This document shows, piece after piece, positions 8,348 to 16,755 of a stretch of 64,000 bases of DNA. The notes beneath the pieces were generated by a model that was not told where the DNA came from, did not search any database, and saw only the letters and a list, made by a program, of their open reading frames with translations. Source of the stretch: JADKAV01 sp963732355 (GTDB lineage: Bacteria; Actinomycetota; Actinomycetes; S36-B12; UBA10799); contig CAVSZD010000010.1 of the NCBI GenBank assembly GCA_963732355.1, positions 186,001 through 250,000 on the forward strand, written 5' to 3'. A program made the position numbers and the translations under genes. Every line of letters starts with the position of its first letter. The first letter of the stretch is position 1.

Positions 8348-8569
8348 ATGGTTACGGAACCGGTCGCGTGCACAGTCCCGGATGCTTGCGGTTTGAACCT
8401 CGCCCGGATCCACCTGATGTCCGGCGACTTTGCCAGTGCTTACCGAGTGGCGCTGCCGATGGCCGAAGCCGGGGACATCGACTCGATCGGGGTCCTGATC
8501 GAGATCTGCGAGAAGGCCGGGGACGCACCTCGCGCAGAGTCGTGGCGCGAACGGCTACCGGCGGGTTAG
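8348..8569 (+). CDS. Small hypothetical protein (TPR-like helical)
   Basis: A 73-residue ORF from ATG 8348 to TAG 8569. The sequence NLARIHLMSGDFASAYRVALPMAEAGD through IEICEKAGDAPRAESWRERL resembles paired helices of one tetratricopeptide-like repeat, but one repeat is too little for a firm call. Its stop overlaps the stop of the convergent helicase gene by a few bases. No strong ribosome binding site is visible. Confidence 0.4.
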   Translation: MVTEPVACTVPDACGLNLARIHLMSGDFASAYRVALPMAEAGDIDSIGVLIEICEKAGDAPRAESWRERLPAG

Positions 8570-10281
8570 TCCCGCTTACCCTTCCTGGGCTTGCGCGGTT
8601 TGCCGTCCGACTTGCCCTCGGCCTTGAGGTCGATCAGCTTGCCCGAGATCCGGGTCTTGCGCAGCCTCTTCCACACATCAGGCGACAGGTTCGCCGGCAG
8701 TTCTACCAAGGAGTGGTCGGGCCGGATGTCGATGTGCCCGAAGTCAGAACTGCGTAGGCCACCCTCGTTGGCCAACGCCCCGACGATCTGGCGGGGCTCC
8801 ACCTTCTGGCGGCGACCAACCTCGATCCGGTAAGTGGACATGTCAACGTCCGAACGGCCCTTGCCGCGGCTCGGCCCCTGCCCGCGATCGCGGGGCGGCC
8901 CGTCTGCGCGTGGCTTGCGTTCCGGGCGGGCCGGGCGCTCGGGTTCGGGTTCGAGCAGCAGTGGCGCGCCGCCTTGCATCACGACGGCCAGTGCTGCGGC
9001 GACATCCGCGTCGGGCACGTCGTGTTCGCGAACGTAGTGCGCCACCACGTCGCGGAAGAACTCGAGTTCGTCGGACGATAGCGCCTGGGTGATCGCGTCG
9101 TCGAACCGCGACAGTCGTGTGCTGTTGATGTCCTCGGTGGTGGGCATCTGCATCGGGGTCAGGGACTGCCGGGTGGCCTTCTCGATGGACTTGAGCAGGT
9201 AGCGCTCACGCGGGGTCACGAATGAGATGGCGTCCCCACTGCGTCCGGCTCGTCCCGTGCGGCCGATGCGGTGGACGTAGGACTCCGTGTCGGTGGGGAT
9301 GTCGTAGTTCACGACGTGGCTGATCCTGTCGACATCCAGACCACGAGCTGCCACATCGGTCGCCACAAGGATGTCGAGCTTGCCTGACTTCAATTGGTTG
9401 ATAGTGCGCTCGCGCTGCACCTGCGGGACGTCGCCGTTGATGGCCATCGCGGAGAAGCCGCGGGCACGCAACTTCTCAGCCAAGGTCTCGGTCTCGTTCT
9501 TCGTCCGTACGAAAACGATCATCGCTTCGAAGCTCTCGACCTCGAGGATGCGAGTAAGCGCCTCGATCTTCTGTGGGTAGGCGACGGTTAGGTAGCGCTG
9601 GGTCGTGTTGGCCGAGGTCGTGGTCTTGTTCTTCACCGTGATCTCGAGGGGATCGTGCAAGTACTTCTTCGACATCCGGCGGATCTGGGCGGGCATGGTC
9701 GCTGAGAACAGCGCCACGTTCTTGCTTTCAGGGGTGTCGGCCAGGATCGTCTCGACGTCCTCGGCGAAACCCATGTTGAGCATCTCGTCGGCCTCGTCGA
9801 GGACCAGGAAGCGCAACTCCGTGAGGTCCAACGTGCCCTTCTCGAGGTGGTCCATGATGCGTCCAGGTGTGCCGACCACGATGTGCACGCCTCGTCGAAG
9901 TGCGCTCAGTTGCACGCCGTAGCCCTGGCCCCCGTAGACCGGCAGGACTTTGACCCCGTGCAGCCCGGCAGCGTAGCGCTCGAAGGCCTCGCACACCTGT
10001 AGGGCGAGTTCCCGGGTGGGTGCCAGCACGAGGGCTTGCGGCTTCTTCTGCGATAGATCCAGACGGTCGAGGATGGGAAGCGCGAATGCCGCTGTCTTGC
10101 CGGTCCCGGTCTGCGCGAGACCGACGACGTCGCGGTCGGCGAGCAGCGGCGGGATGGTGGCTGCCTGGATCGGTGAGGGGCTCTCGTAGCCGACCTCGTG
10201 CAAGGTCTTCAGCAGGGTCTGGCTGAGTCCGAGGTCGTCGAAGGTCGCAACGTCAGGGGCCGATTGGTCCTCGTGGCTCAT
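8566..10281 (-). CDS. deaD: DEAD-box ATP-dependent RNA helicase (DeaD/CsdA type)
   Basis: A 571-residue helicase with all core motifs in order: Q-motif region (FDDLGLSQTLLKTLHEVGYESPSP), Walker A AQTGTGKTAAF, PTRELA, TPGR, DEAD in VLDEADEML, SAT in FSATMP, then the second RecA domain ending HRIGRTGRAGR. After a linker, residues about 440-480 are basic and Arg/Pro-rich, and the tail (TYRIEVGRRQKVEPRQIVGA through HIDIRPDHSLVELP) matches the DbpA/CsdA RNA-binding fold. Such helicases unwind rRNA and mRNA structures in ribosome assembly, degradation and cold adaptation. It stands alone, convergent with a small ORF. Confidence 0.95.
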   Translation of the reverse strand: MSHEDQSAPDVATFDDLGLSQTLLKTLHEVGYESPSPIQAATIPPLLADRDVVGLAQTGTGKTAAFALPILDRLDLSQKKPQALVLAPTRELALQVCEAFERYAAGLHGVKVLPVYGGQGYGVQLSALRRGVHIVVGTPGRIMDHLEKGTLDLTELRFLVLDEADEMLNMGFAEDVETILADTPESKNVALFSATMPAQIRRMSKKYLHDPLEITVKNKTTTSANTTQRYLTVAYPQKIEALTRILEVESFEAMIVFVRTKNETETLAEKLRARGFSAMAINGDVPQVQRERTINQLKSGKLDILVATDVAARGLDVDRISHVVNYDIPTDTESYVHRIGRTGRAGRSGDAISFVTPRERYLLKSIEKATRQSLTPMQMPTTEDINSTRLSRFDDAITQALSSDELEFFRDVVAHYVREHDVPDADVAAALAVVMQGGAPLLLEPEPERPARPERKPRADGPPRDRGQGPSRGKGRSDVDMSTYRIEVGRRQKVEPRQIVGALANEGGLRSSDFGHIDIRPDHSLVELPANLSPDVWKRLRKTRISGKLIDLKAEGKSDGKPRKPRKGKRD

Positions 10282-10381
10282 GGGGATCTCCAGTCTTGGG
10301 CGGGTCGCACCGGGGAAGCGTGGCCCGACACAGGCGACTTCGAGCCTAGCCTGCGCCGATGCCTGGAAGTTCCGCCAAGCC

Positions 10382-11470
10382 CTACGCCACGTCGTTGTCG
10401 GTCAAGAACCGGTCGATGTACTTCCAGGTCGTATCTCTGGCGCCACGGCCGGTGAGCACGCCGAGGTGGCCTCCGGGTGCTCGTTCCAGCCGGACTTCGG
10501 GGCTGTTCGTCAGCAGCGTGGCTACGTGGTGGGCGGAGGCCGGGGGAGCGAAGAACAGGTCACCGGTGCCGGCGATGGCCATGACTGGGACGGTGACGTC
10601 GGCCAGTTCCACCACGCGGCCGTGTTTGAGGACCAGCCGTCCCTGGGAGAAGCGGTTCGTGCGGATCAGGGAGTGGTAGATCTGCGAGATGCTGCGCCCG
10701 GGGTATGCCTCCATGGTGTCCATCAGGACGTCAACGGCCTCGATCTGGGCCAGAGTGTCCGGATCGCTGCGATTCTGCAATTGGGTCAACGGCTTCTTGA
10801 TCTGCTTGACGGGGTCGAGCCAGCGGTAGATGAGGCCGTTGAGCCGGCCGGGGATGCCGCCAAGTGCACGCACGATCCCGGTCGTCAACAGACCTCCGGT
10901 CAGATCCTCCATCACCCGCACGGGACCCAGAACGCGCACCGAGCTGAAGTCGAACGGGCTCGCGACGGACGTGACGGTGGCAATGGGTAGTTCCGGGTGT
11001 GCCGCGGCGGTGAACATCTCGAGGATCCCGCCCAGACACCACCCCACAAGGTGAACCCCGGATGCCCCGGAGTCCTGCAGAACCGACTCGATCGCATCGG
11101 GCAGGACCGAGTCGATCCAGTGTTCAAGGCCGAGGTCCTGGTCGCGCAACGTGCTGATGTCACCGTAGTCCACGAGGTACGTGGGACGGCCTTCGTCAAC
11201 CAGGAACTCAACCATCGAGCAGCCGCGTCGCAGGTCGAAGCACACCGGGGTCGCCGCCATCGGTGGGATCAGCAGGACCGGAAGAGCACCGTGTGTCTGA
11301 TCAACTGTCGGTTCATAACGGTGCACGGTGCACTTGGGTTCGTCGAAGATGACCTCGGAGGGCATACGTCGCAGGTCGGCGAAACCGCCGCCGAGCAGGC
11401 TGCGGTAGGCCGAGCGCGTTTCGCGCACAACGGGGTCGACATCGGGGCGGGGAAGAAATGTTGGACTCAT
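10382..11470 (-). CDS. Poly(3-hydroxyalkanoate) synthase-like alpha/beta hydrolase
   Basis: A 362-residue alpha/beta-fold protein whose nucleophile elbow is GWCLGG, with Cys145 in place of Ser; a Cys in this lipase-like box is the mark of PHA synthases (PhaC). The acidic residue is in AGTGDLFFAP and the His in GGHLGVLTG, which completes a Cys-Asp-His triad. Its length fits the roughly 360-residue class III PhaC, which normally needs a PhaE partner; no phaE is seen here. It could polymerise hydroxyacyl-CoA or be a related acyltransferase/hydrolase. It is 90 nt or more from its neighbours and appears monocistronic. Confidence 0.7.
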   Translation of the reverse strand: MSPTFLPRPDVDPVVRETRSAYRSLLGGGFADLRRMPSEVIFDEPKCTVHRYEPTVDQTHGALPVLLIPPMAATPVCFDLRRGCSMVEFLVDEGRPTYLVDYGDISTLRDQDLGLEHWIDSVLPDAIESVLQDSGASGVHLVGWCLGGILEMFTAAAHPELPIATVTSVASPFDFSSVRVLGPVRVMEDLTGGLLTTGIVRALGGIPGRLNGLIYRWLDPVKQIKKPLTQLQNRSDPDTLAQIEAVDVLMDTMEAYPGRSISQIYHSLIRTNRFSQGRLVLKHGRVVELADVTVPVMAIAGTGDLFFAPPASAHHVATLLTNSPEVRLERAPGGHLGVLTGRGARDTTWKYIDRFLTDNDVA

Positions 11471-11515
11471 CTAGATCAACGGTAACCGCACGCCAAAGGG
11501 CCCGCTGATCCGCCC

Positions 11516-12193
11516 TCAACGCTGGGCGGCAGCCAGCAACTCGCTGATCATCTCGGCGGACGCAGGCCGTGCCCCGGCAGTCCAGTCGCCCGGATCAGCA
11601 GCGTAAGGCGTGCCGTAGACCGGGGTATCCGGCTGCTGGCGCCAACTTTGCGCCAAGGGGCCAGCGTCCACGATGTCGTAGCCGATGGCGTCGAGGGCGG
11701 CACGAACAAACGCCTTGGCGTCCAAGTCGTCCCCGGCGATCGGCAGAGCGCTGCGATCTGCTGCTCCAGCTGGCCTTGCCAGTGTGGCCAGGTGCTGGAA
11801 GAAGATGTTGTTGAATGCCTTGACCACTCGCGCGCCCGGGACGTACGCGGCGAAAATCTCCGAAGAGGTCGACGCCTGCGAATCCAGTTCGGGGAACGCC
11901 CCGTCGCGACCCGGGTAGTAGTTCATGGTGTCGATGACTACTTTGTCGCTCAAGGCCGCAGCGGGAACCTCTCGGTAGTGCTTGAGCGGGATGGTGACGA
12001 CCACGATCTCGGCTTCTGTCGCAGCCTCCTGCGCGGTGACGGCACTGGACCGCGGTCCAAGATCGGCCACCAGGTCGCCCAAGGTTGCAGGCCCACGACT
12101 GTTGCTCATCAGCACCTGGTCGCCGGTGGACGTCGCCAGCCGGGCGACGGTGGAGCCGATGTTTCCGCTTCCGATGAATCCCCATGTCGTCAT
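11516..12193 (-). CDS. NADPH-dependent F420 reductase-like oxidoreductase
   Basis: 225 residues from ATG 12193 (GTG 12199 is two codons upstream). The N-terminus MTTWGFIGSGNIGSTVARLA is a Rossmann GxGxxG motif, and SNSRGP fits an NADP-binding loop. The rest (VVVTIPLKHYREVP, VIDTMNYYPGRDG, VVKAFNNIF, DAGPLAQSW) follows the COG2085 pattern of predicted dinucleotide-binding enzymes related to F420:NADPH oxidoreductase. F420 use is not proven by the sequence. A second, more typical member is at 26612-27244. Confidence 0.7.
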   Translation of the reverse strand: MTTWGFIGSGNIGSTVARLATSTGDQVLMSNSRGPATLGDLVADLGPRSSAVTAQEAATEAEIVVVTIPLKHYREVPAAALSDKVVIDTMNYYPGRDGAFPELDSQASTSSEIFAAYVPGARVVKAFNNIFFQHLATLARPAGAADRSALPIAGDDLDAKAFVRAALDAIGYDIVDAGPLAQSWRQQPDTPVYGTPYAADPGDWTAGARPASAEMISELLAAAQR

Positions 12194-12245
12194 GGGCACT
12201 GCAACCGTGTCTGGCCGCGAGTCATTCCCGGCCTAGGCGTTGGGT

Positions 12246-12962
12246 TCAGTCGCCTTCGCGGCCGAGTTGCTCCGTGCCTTCGTCACTGAGCACTGCGTGG
12301 CTGGGACGGGCGATCCGCCAGAAGACCACCGCCAGCGCTCCGCCCACCAGTGGTGCGATGAGGAACAGCCAGACCTGCTGCAGCGATTCCCCGCCGCCGA
12401 ACAGGGCCGGACCCAGTGAACGGGCTGGGTTGACCGACGTGCCCGTCAGCGGGATGCCCACCAGGTGAACCGCGGCAAGCGCGGCGCCGATGGCGATGCC
12501 TGCGAAGCCGGGCGCAGCAGCGTGGTCTGTGACCAGCAGGATCACCCCGACGAAGGCGGCGGTGAGCAGCGCCTCGGTGAGGAAGGCGCCGAGCGCGTTC
12601 GGCCCATCACCGCCGAAGGCGTTCGTCCCCAGGCCACCCGTCTGATCGGTGACCCCACCGGAGTTGACCAGTACCCACAGGACGAACCCGCCGAGGGCGG
12701 CGCCGAGGAACTGAACAACGACGTAGAGCGCGGCTTCTTTGCCGTCCTGGCGCTTGGACAGCCAGAACGCCAGGGTGACGGCCGGGTTCACATGGCAGCC
12801 GGAGGTCGGTCCCAGCGAGTAGGCGAGGGCGGCCAGCACCAGGCCGAACGCCAGGGCGACGCCGAGCATGCCCATGGACTTGATGCCGCTGACTGCCGCG
12901 CCCACCGCTAGAAAGACCAGGAGGAAGGTGCCGACGAATTCGGCCACGAGTTTGTCTGTCAT
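12246..12962 (-). CDS. aqpZ: Aquaporin Z / MIP-family channel
   Basis: From ATG 12962 the protein is 238 residues, the usual aquaporin length. Both NPA half-helix motifs are present: HVNPAVTL in the first half and SVNPARSLGPAL in the second, with six hydrophobic membrane segments around them. The Arg after the second NPA is conserved. A His-type selectivity position (HLVGIPLTGTSVNPAR) fits water channels rather than glycerol facilitators. It is transcribed away from zur and 46 nt from it. Confidence 0.9.
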   Translation of the reverse strand: MTDKLVAEFVGTFLLVFLAVGAAVSGIKSMGMLGVALAFGLVLAALAYSLGPTSGCHVNPAVTLAFWLSKRQDGKEAALYVVVQFLGAALGGFVLWVLVNSGGVTDQTGGLGTNAFGGDGPNALGAFLTEALLTAAFVGVILLVTDHAAAPGFAGIAIGAALAAVHLVGIPLTGTSVNPARSLGPALFGGGESLQQVWLFLIAPLVGGALAVVFWRIARPSHAVLSDEGTEQLGREGD

Positions 12963-13007
12963 GGCTCGATTCTTGTGCACAGCCCAGAACGGATCTGCAA
13001 GCCCCAC

Positions 13008-13391
13008 CTAGGGTGCGCAGGTGCGGCAGAGGCCTAGAATCTCGACGGTGTGACTGACGTCTGTGAAGCCGTACTCGTCGGCAGTCTCGCGGGCCCATTT
13101 CTCGACCGGGCCGGCTGTCACTTCGACGGTGAACCCGCACGACCGACAGACCAGATGATGATGGTGTCCGGTGCTGCAGGAGCGGTAGCGCGCCTCTCCA
13201 TCCTCGGCAAGCAGAACGTCCACCTCGCCGGCCTGCGCCATCGCTGCCAGACATCGGTACACGGTGGTCAATCCCACGTCCGCCCCGGACTGCCGCAGGT
13301 CGGCGTGGATCTGCTGGGCGGTCCGGAAATCGATCGCTTGCTCCAAGAGCTCTTCCACCGCAACCCTTTGGCGGGTTCGTCTCTTCGTCAT
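13008..13391 (-). CDS. zur: Fur-family zinc regulator Zur
   Basis: Starting at ATG 13391, after a strong GAGGAGG site, gives 127 residues. A winged-helix DNA-binding part (RVAVEELLEQ through LTTVYRCLAAM) is followed by the Fur metal-binding end: GHHHHLVCRSCGF and ILGLCRTC, supplying His-rich and two CxxC zinc sites. The ATG overlaps the znuB stop (ATGA), so zur is the last gene of the zinc-uptake operon. With zinc bound it should repress the operon through the box at 15896-15910. The context makes Zur more likely than Fur or PerR. Confidence 0.9.
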   Translation of the reverse strand: MTKRRTRQRVAVEELLEQAIDFRTAQQIHADLRQSGADVGLTTVYRCLAAMAQAGEVDVLLAEDGEARYRSCSTGHHHHLVCRSCGFTVEVTAGPVEKWARETADEYGFTDVSHTVEILGLCRTCAP

Positions 13392-14200
13392 TGGGACCTC
13401 CTCAGTAGTAGCCCGGCCGGCAGGGCGAGGATGAAACAGGCGAGTGTCAGTAGGACGATGGTGGCCCCCGAGGGCACGTCGAGGTAGAAACTGAGGATCA
13501 CCCCGCCGACCGCGCAGGCCCACCCGACCAAGACCCCGATCCCGGCGGTCGCTCGGAAGGACCGGCTGACTTGTTGGGCCGCGGCGATCGGGACGATCAT
13601 GATGGCGCTGACGAGCAGTAAGCCCACGGTCCGCATGCCGATCACCACCGTCACGGCAGCAAGGACCGTGATGAGGGCGCTGATGAAGCCTGAGCGGATT
13701 CCTTGGGTCCGGGCGACTTCGGCATCGAAGGACACCGCGAACATCTCACGGCCGAAGATCAGCAGCACCAGGCCGACCATCGTCGCAGCCCCGACCAGCC
13801 ACAAGAGGTCGTTGCCCGACACCGTGGTGATCGCCCCGAACAGGTACTGGTTCAGCGAGGAAGCGGCCCGGTTGCCGGCCAGGTAGGTCAGCAGGACACC
13901 GGCCGCGATCCCGCCGTAGAACACCAGTGCCAGGATCACGTCACCGGCTGAGCGGCTGCGGGCACGCAGGAACTCGATGCCGATTGCGCCCAGGACGGCG
14001 ACTGCCAGCGCTGTCGGCACCGGTGCGGTGCCGGTCAGGAATGCCAGCCCAACACCGGTCAGTGCGACGTGGCCCATGCCGTCCCCGAGTAGGGCCAATC
14101 GTCGTTGGACGAGGAACACACCGATCGCCGGGGCCAGCAGCCCGACAATCATGGCGGCCAGCAGCGCACGGCGCATGAAGTCGAAGTCGAGGAACGTCAC
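13388..14200 (-). CDS. znuB: Zinc ABC transporter permease ZnuB
   Basis: GTG 14200 follows a GGAGGG site and gives 270 residues beginning VTFLDFDFMRRALL. The sequence is mostly hydrophobic with about eight membrane segments and the ABC-3 permease pattern (LLGDGMGHVALTGVG, TVGLLLVSAIMIVPIAAAQ). It overlaps the znuC stop upstream and the zur ATG downstream. It forms the membrane channel for zinc delivered by ZnuA, energised by ZnuC. Confidence 0.9.
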   Translation of the reverse strand: MTFLDFDFMRRALLAAMIVGLLAPAIGVFLVQRRLALLGDGMGHVALTGVGLAFLTGTAPVPTALAVAVLGAIGIEFLRARSRSAGDVILALVFYGGIAAGVLLTYLAGNRAASSLNQYLFGAITTVSGNDLLWLVGAATMVGLVLLIFGREMFAVSFDAEVARTQGIRSGFISALITVLAAVTVVIGMRTVGLLLVSAIMIVPIAAAQQVSRSFRATAGIGVLVGWACAVGGVILSFYLDVPSGATIVLLTLACFILALPAGLLLRRSQ

Positions 14201-14953
14201 GGTCCCTCCAACAGTCCAGGATCGCCGGGCTGGTCGTGGCTGTGGTGCCACACATGCTCGCTGAACTCCGGCGGCGGGGGAGAGGCAGCGTCGTAGCGCA
14301 CTGACCCGTGGTCCGGATGGCCCATGACGATGGCCCTGTTGGCCAGGCTCGCAACAGGTCCCACGTCGTGGGTGATCATCAGGATCGTGGCACCTCGGTC
14401 GCGAAGTGCGCCCATGTGACCCGCGAGCCGGCGCTGTTCGCCCACGTCGACCCCGGCAGTTGGCTCATCCATGATGAGTAGGTCAGCTTCGGTGACCAGT
14501 GCCCTTGCGATCATCACCCGGCGTTGCTGGCCGCCGGAGAGGTGCTCGAGTCGTTCCTTGCGGCGCTGCCCCAGACCTACGGTTTCCAGAGCAGCGTGGA
14601 TGGACATCCGTTGGCTGTTTGAGAGGGGCCGCCAGCGTTGCGACGGACTGGCCAGCGCGCTGCGCACAGCTTCCTCCACGCTCAGCGGCACGGCGCTGGT
14701 GTTGGTCAGACGTTGCGGAACGTAGGCCACGCGGTGCCAGTCACGAAAGGACGAAGTGGGGATGTCGAACAACCAAGACGTGCCCTTCTGAGGTTTGACA
14801 AGACCCAAGGATGGCCCGGACCAAGGTCGTCTTCCCGGTCCCGTTGGACCCCATGAGCGCCACAAAGTCGCCGTCGTTGATCTCAATACTCACGTCGCGC
14901 AGGACCGGCTGACCGAATGTCACTGAAAGAGCCTCGGTCCGGATAGCGCTCAC
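14197..14953 (-). CDS. znuC: Zinc ABC transporter ATP-binding protein ZnuC, frameshifted
   Basis: The gene is split between two frames. The first (14953 down to about 14805) encodes MSAIRTEALSVTFGQPVL and Walker A GSNGTGKTT; the second (to 14197) encodes VKPQKGT, YVPQR, signature LSGGQQRR, Walker B LLIMDEPTAG and ITHD. Removing one base near 14803 (the T in GGGTCTTG on the coding strand) restores AILGLVKPQKG, the expected sequence at that place. All ATPase motifs are intact on both sides, so the indel is either a sequencing error or a very recent mutation. It overlaps znuA and znuB, as in an operon. Confidence 0.85.
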
Positions 14954-15873
14954 GAGCAGTCTTGACCCTCCTGCAGTGTGGCGAGGTTCTCACGCATCGC
15001 GGAGATGTAGTCCCCGCTGGCGGGGGGACCCTCCAGCGGGTCCAGGGTAGCGGTGGTGGCCCCCGCCTCGGCGGCCACAGTCTGCGCGACGGCCGGGTCG
15101 ACGAGGGTCTCGGTGTACACGGTTGTCACGCCGTTGTCCTGGACGAAGGTCGCAAGTTCGGCAATGGCTTGGGCGGAGGGCTCGGTCTCGGGGCTGAGTC
15201 CTGCGATGCCTTTCTGCTGGAAGCCGTACTGGTCGGCGAGGTAGCCGAAGGCCTCATGGCTCACGACCATTGTGCGAATCTCGCACTGAGCTGTGCCCTT
15301 GCTCCAATCGGCATCAAGGGACGAGAGTTCGTCCTGCAGAGCTTGAGCGTTCGCCTCGAAGGTGGCCTGCTGGGCGGGATCTGCCTGGGACAGCGTGTCG
15401 GCGACCTCCGTGGCCATCTGCCCCATCAGGACGGGGTCAAGCCAGACGTGGGGATCCGTGCCCGACTCGGAATGATCGGCCTCGTCGGCATGCTCCTCTT
15501 CGTGCTCGTCGTCATCCGGGGCCTCTCGCAGGGGCAGGCCCGCGCTGAGGTCGACAGCGTCCCCCGAGGTCTGTGCGACGGCTTCGTCGACGGCGGGCTG
15601 GAACCCTGCGATGTAGAACACAGCGGAAGCTTCCTGCACCTCGGCCACCTGTTGTGGCGACAGCTCCAAGTCGTGTGGTTCGGCGCCGGGGGAGGTCAGC
15701 GTCTCGACTGCCACAGCGTCACCGCCAACGGCTTCAACTAGGAACTGGACCGGGTAGTGCGACGCAATGACCGTCAGGGCGGGGTCTGCGCTCGGTTGGG
15801 TGGCGGTGTCACCGGATGAGCATCCGGCCAGCAGGGCGGCGGCGAATGAGGCCGCGAGTAGAGGCTTGATCAC
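14950..15873 (-). CDS. znuA: Zinc-binding lipoprotein ZnuA
   Basis: A 307-residue solute-binding protein. The N-terminus has a lipoprotein signal with lipobox LAGC, then the cluster A-I fold: SHYPVQFLVEAVGGD, PHDLELSPQQ with the metal His, an acidic/His-rich loop DDDEHEEEHADEADHSES typical of zinc (not manganese) binders, DPHVWLDP, and VVSHEAFGYLADQYG. It captures Zn(II) outside the membrane and passes it to ZnuB. It is the first gene of znuA-znuC-znuB-zur and has the Zur-like box 23 nt upstream of its ATG. Confidence 0.92.
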   Translation of the reverse strand: MIKPLLAASFAAALLAGCSSGDTATQPSADPALTVIASHYPVQFLVEAVGGDAVAVETLTSPGAEPHDLELSPQQVAEVQEASAVFYIAGFQPAVDEAVAQTSGDAVDLSAGLPLREAPDDDEHEEEHADEADHSESGTDPHVWLDPVLMGQMATEVADTLSQADPAQQATFEANAQALQDELSSLDADWSKGTAQCEIRTMVVSHEAFGYLADQYGFQQKGIAGLSPETEPSAQAIAELATFVQDNGVTTVYTETLVDPAVAQTVAAEAGATTATLDPLEGPPASGDYISAMRENLATLQEGQDCS

Positions 15874-15891
15874 ACTGGCGATGGTACCACC

Positions 15892-16755
15892 TTATTGGAA
15901 ATGGTTTCCGTTTGCGGTAAGTACCTCGGCCCGCAGCAATCGGTCGTCGCCCTCCGAGGCCGTGAAGATCACTCGGCCGTTGCGGCTGAAGGCCACCGCT
16001 TCGGCCTGGCGCAAGGGCGGCGGGACAACCCGACCCAACCGCCGGCCGGGAATAGGTCCCACAAAGCGCGTGATGGCCGCGTAGTCGCGCAGTGCGTAGT
16101 CGCCGGTGCGCGGGTTCACTCCCGCATCGGTGGTGAAAGCCGGGGCTCTGCCAACGGCCTCGGCACGAACCCGTCCGGACCTGATCGGTACCCGGTAGAC
16201 GGTGCTGCGGGGAAGTTGTTTGCTCACCACGAACAGGTTTCGTCCGTCGGCTGCGGCCATCAGCGCTTCTGCGTCGCGGGGACCGCCCGGGTAGCTGAAC
16301 TCATGTCTTGTGGCTGGACCAGATGTCGATCCCAATGCCGGCTCAGGGATCTCCAGGATGGCCACATCGCTGCGCTGGGACAGGTTGTCCCCGATGTCGC
16401 CGAGCCAGAGAACTGGCTGCCCCTTGGAGTTGCGGCCGCTTGCCAGCGCCTCGGTGTCCGAGGTCGGCGTGGTCAACGCGTACTGCCCACGCTCGGCGCA
16501 GGTGCTGGCGTCCAGCGCATAGATCACGCTGGCATTGCCCCCGTCGTTGATCGCCCAGAGGATTCCCTTGTGGCGCACGGAAGGAGCCAGGCCGCTGAGC
16601 TCTGGCAAGGTCGTTGTGTCGTAACGGCACGCGGTCTTCCAGTCCTTGGCCGTCCAGGTGGGCGGGGCCGTGCTGCCGGGGCTGCTGGGTGGTGGTGTCT
16701 GTGTCGTGCAACCCCCGACTAGCACCGCGAGCAGGCAGGCGGCGATCACGTTCAT
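15892..16755 (-). CDS. Secreted lipoprotein, beta-propeller-like
   Basis: ATG 16755 gives 287 residues: a lipoprotein signal (MNVIAACLLAVLVGGC), a Pro/Thr-rich linker, and a repetitive domain with strand-turn signatures such as GILWAINDGGNASVIYALD, VLWLGDIGDNLSQRSDVAI, DAEALMAAADGRNLFVVSKQ and RQAEAVAFSRNGRVIFTASE. This is like the propeller of SdiA-regulated or phytase-like esterase proteins; no enzymatic residue is certain. The ATG overlaps the beta-glucosidase stop by one base, so they are translationally coupled. Its 3' end reaches into the Zur box region upstream of znuA. Confidence 0.6.
   Translation of the reverse strand: MNVIAACLLAVLVGGCTTQTPPPSSPGSTAPPTWTAKDWKTACRYDTTTLPELSGLAPSVRHKGILWAINDGGNASVIYALDASTCAERGQYALTTPTSDTEALASGRNSKGQPVLWLGDIGDNLSQRSDVAILEIPEPALGSTSGPATRHEFSYPGGPRDAEALMAAADGRNLFVVSKQLPRSTVYRVPIRSGRVRAEAVGRAPAFTTDAGVNPRTGDYALRDYAAITRFVGPIPGRRLGRVVPPPLRQAEAVAFSRNGRVIFTASEGDDRLLRAEVLTANGNHFQ
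15896..15910. promoter_or_regulatory. Zur-like operator upstream of znuA
   Basis: TGGAAATGGTTTCCG contains the perfect palindrome GGAAA-TGG-TTTCC and agrees with the actinobacterial Zur consensus TGAAAATGATTTTCA in most half-site positions. It ends 22 nt before the znuA ATG, where repression by the zur product of the same operon would be expected. The match is by eye; a scored matrix search would decide. Confidence 0.6.
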
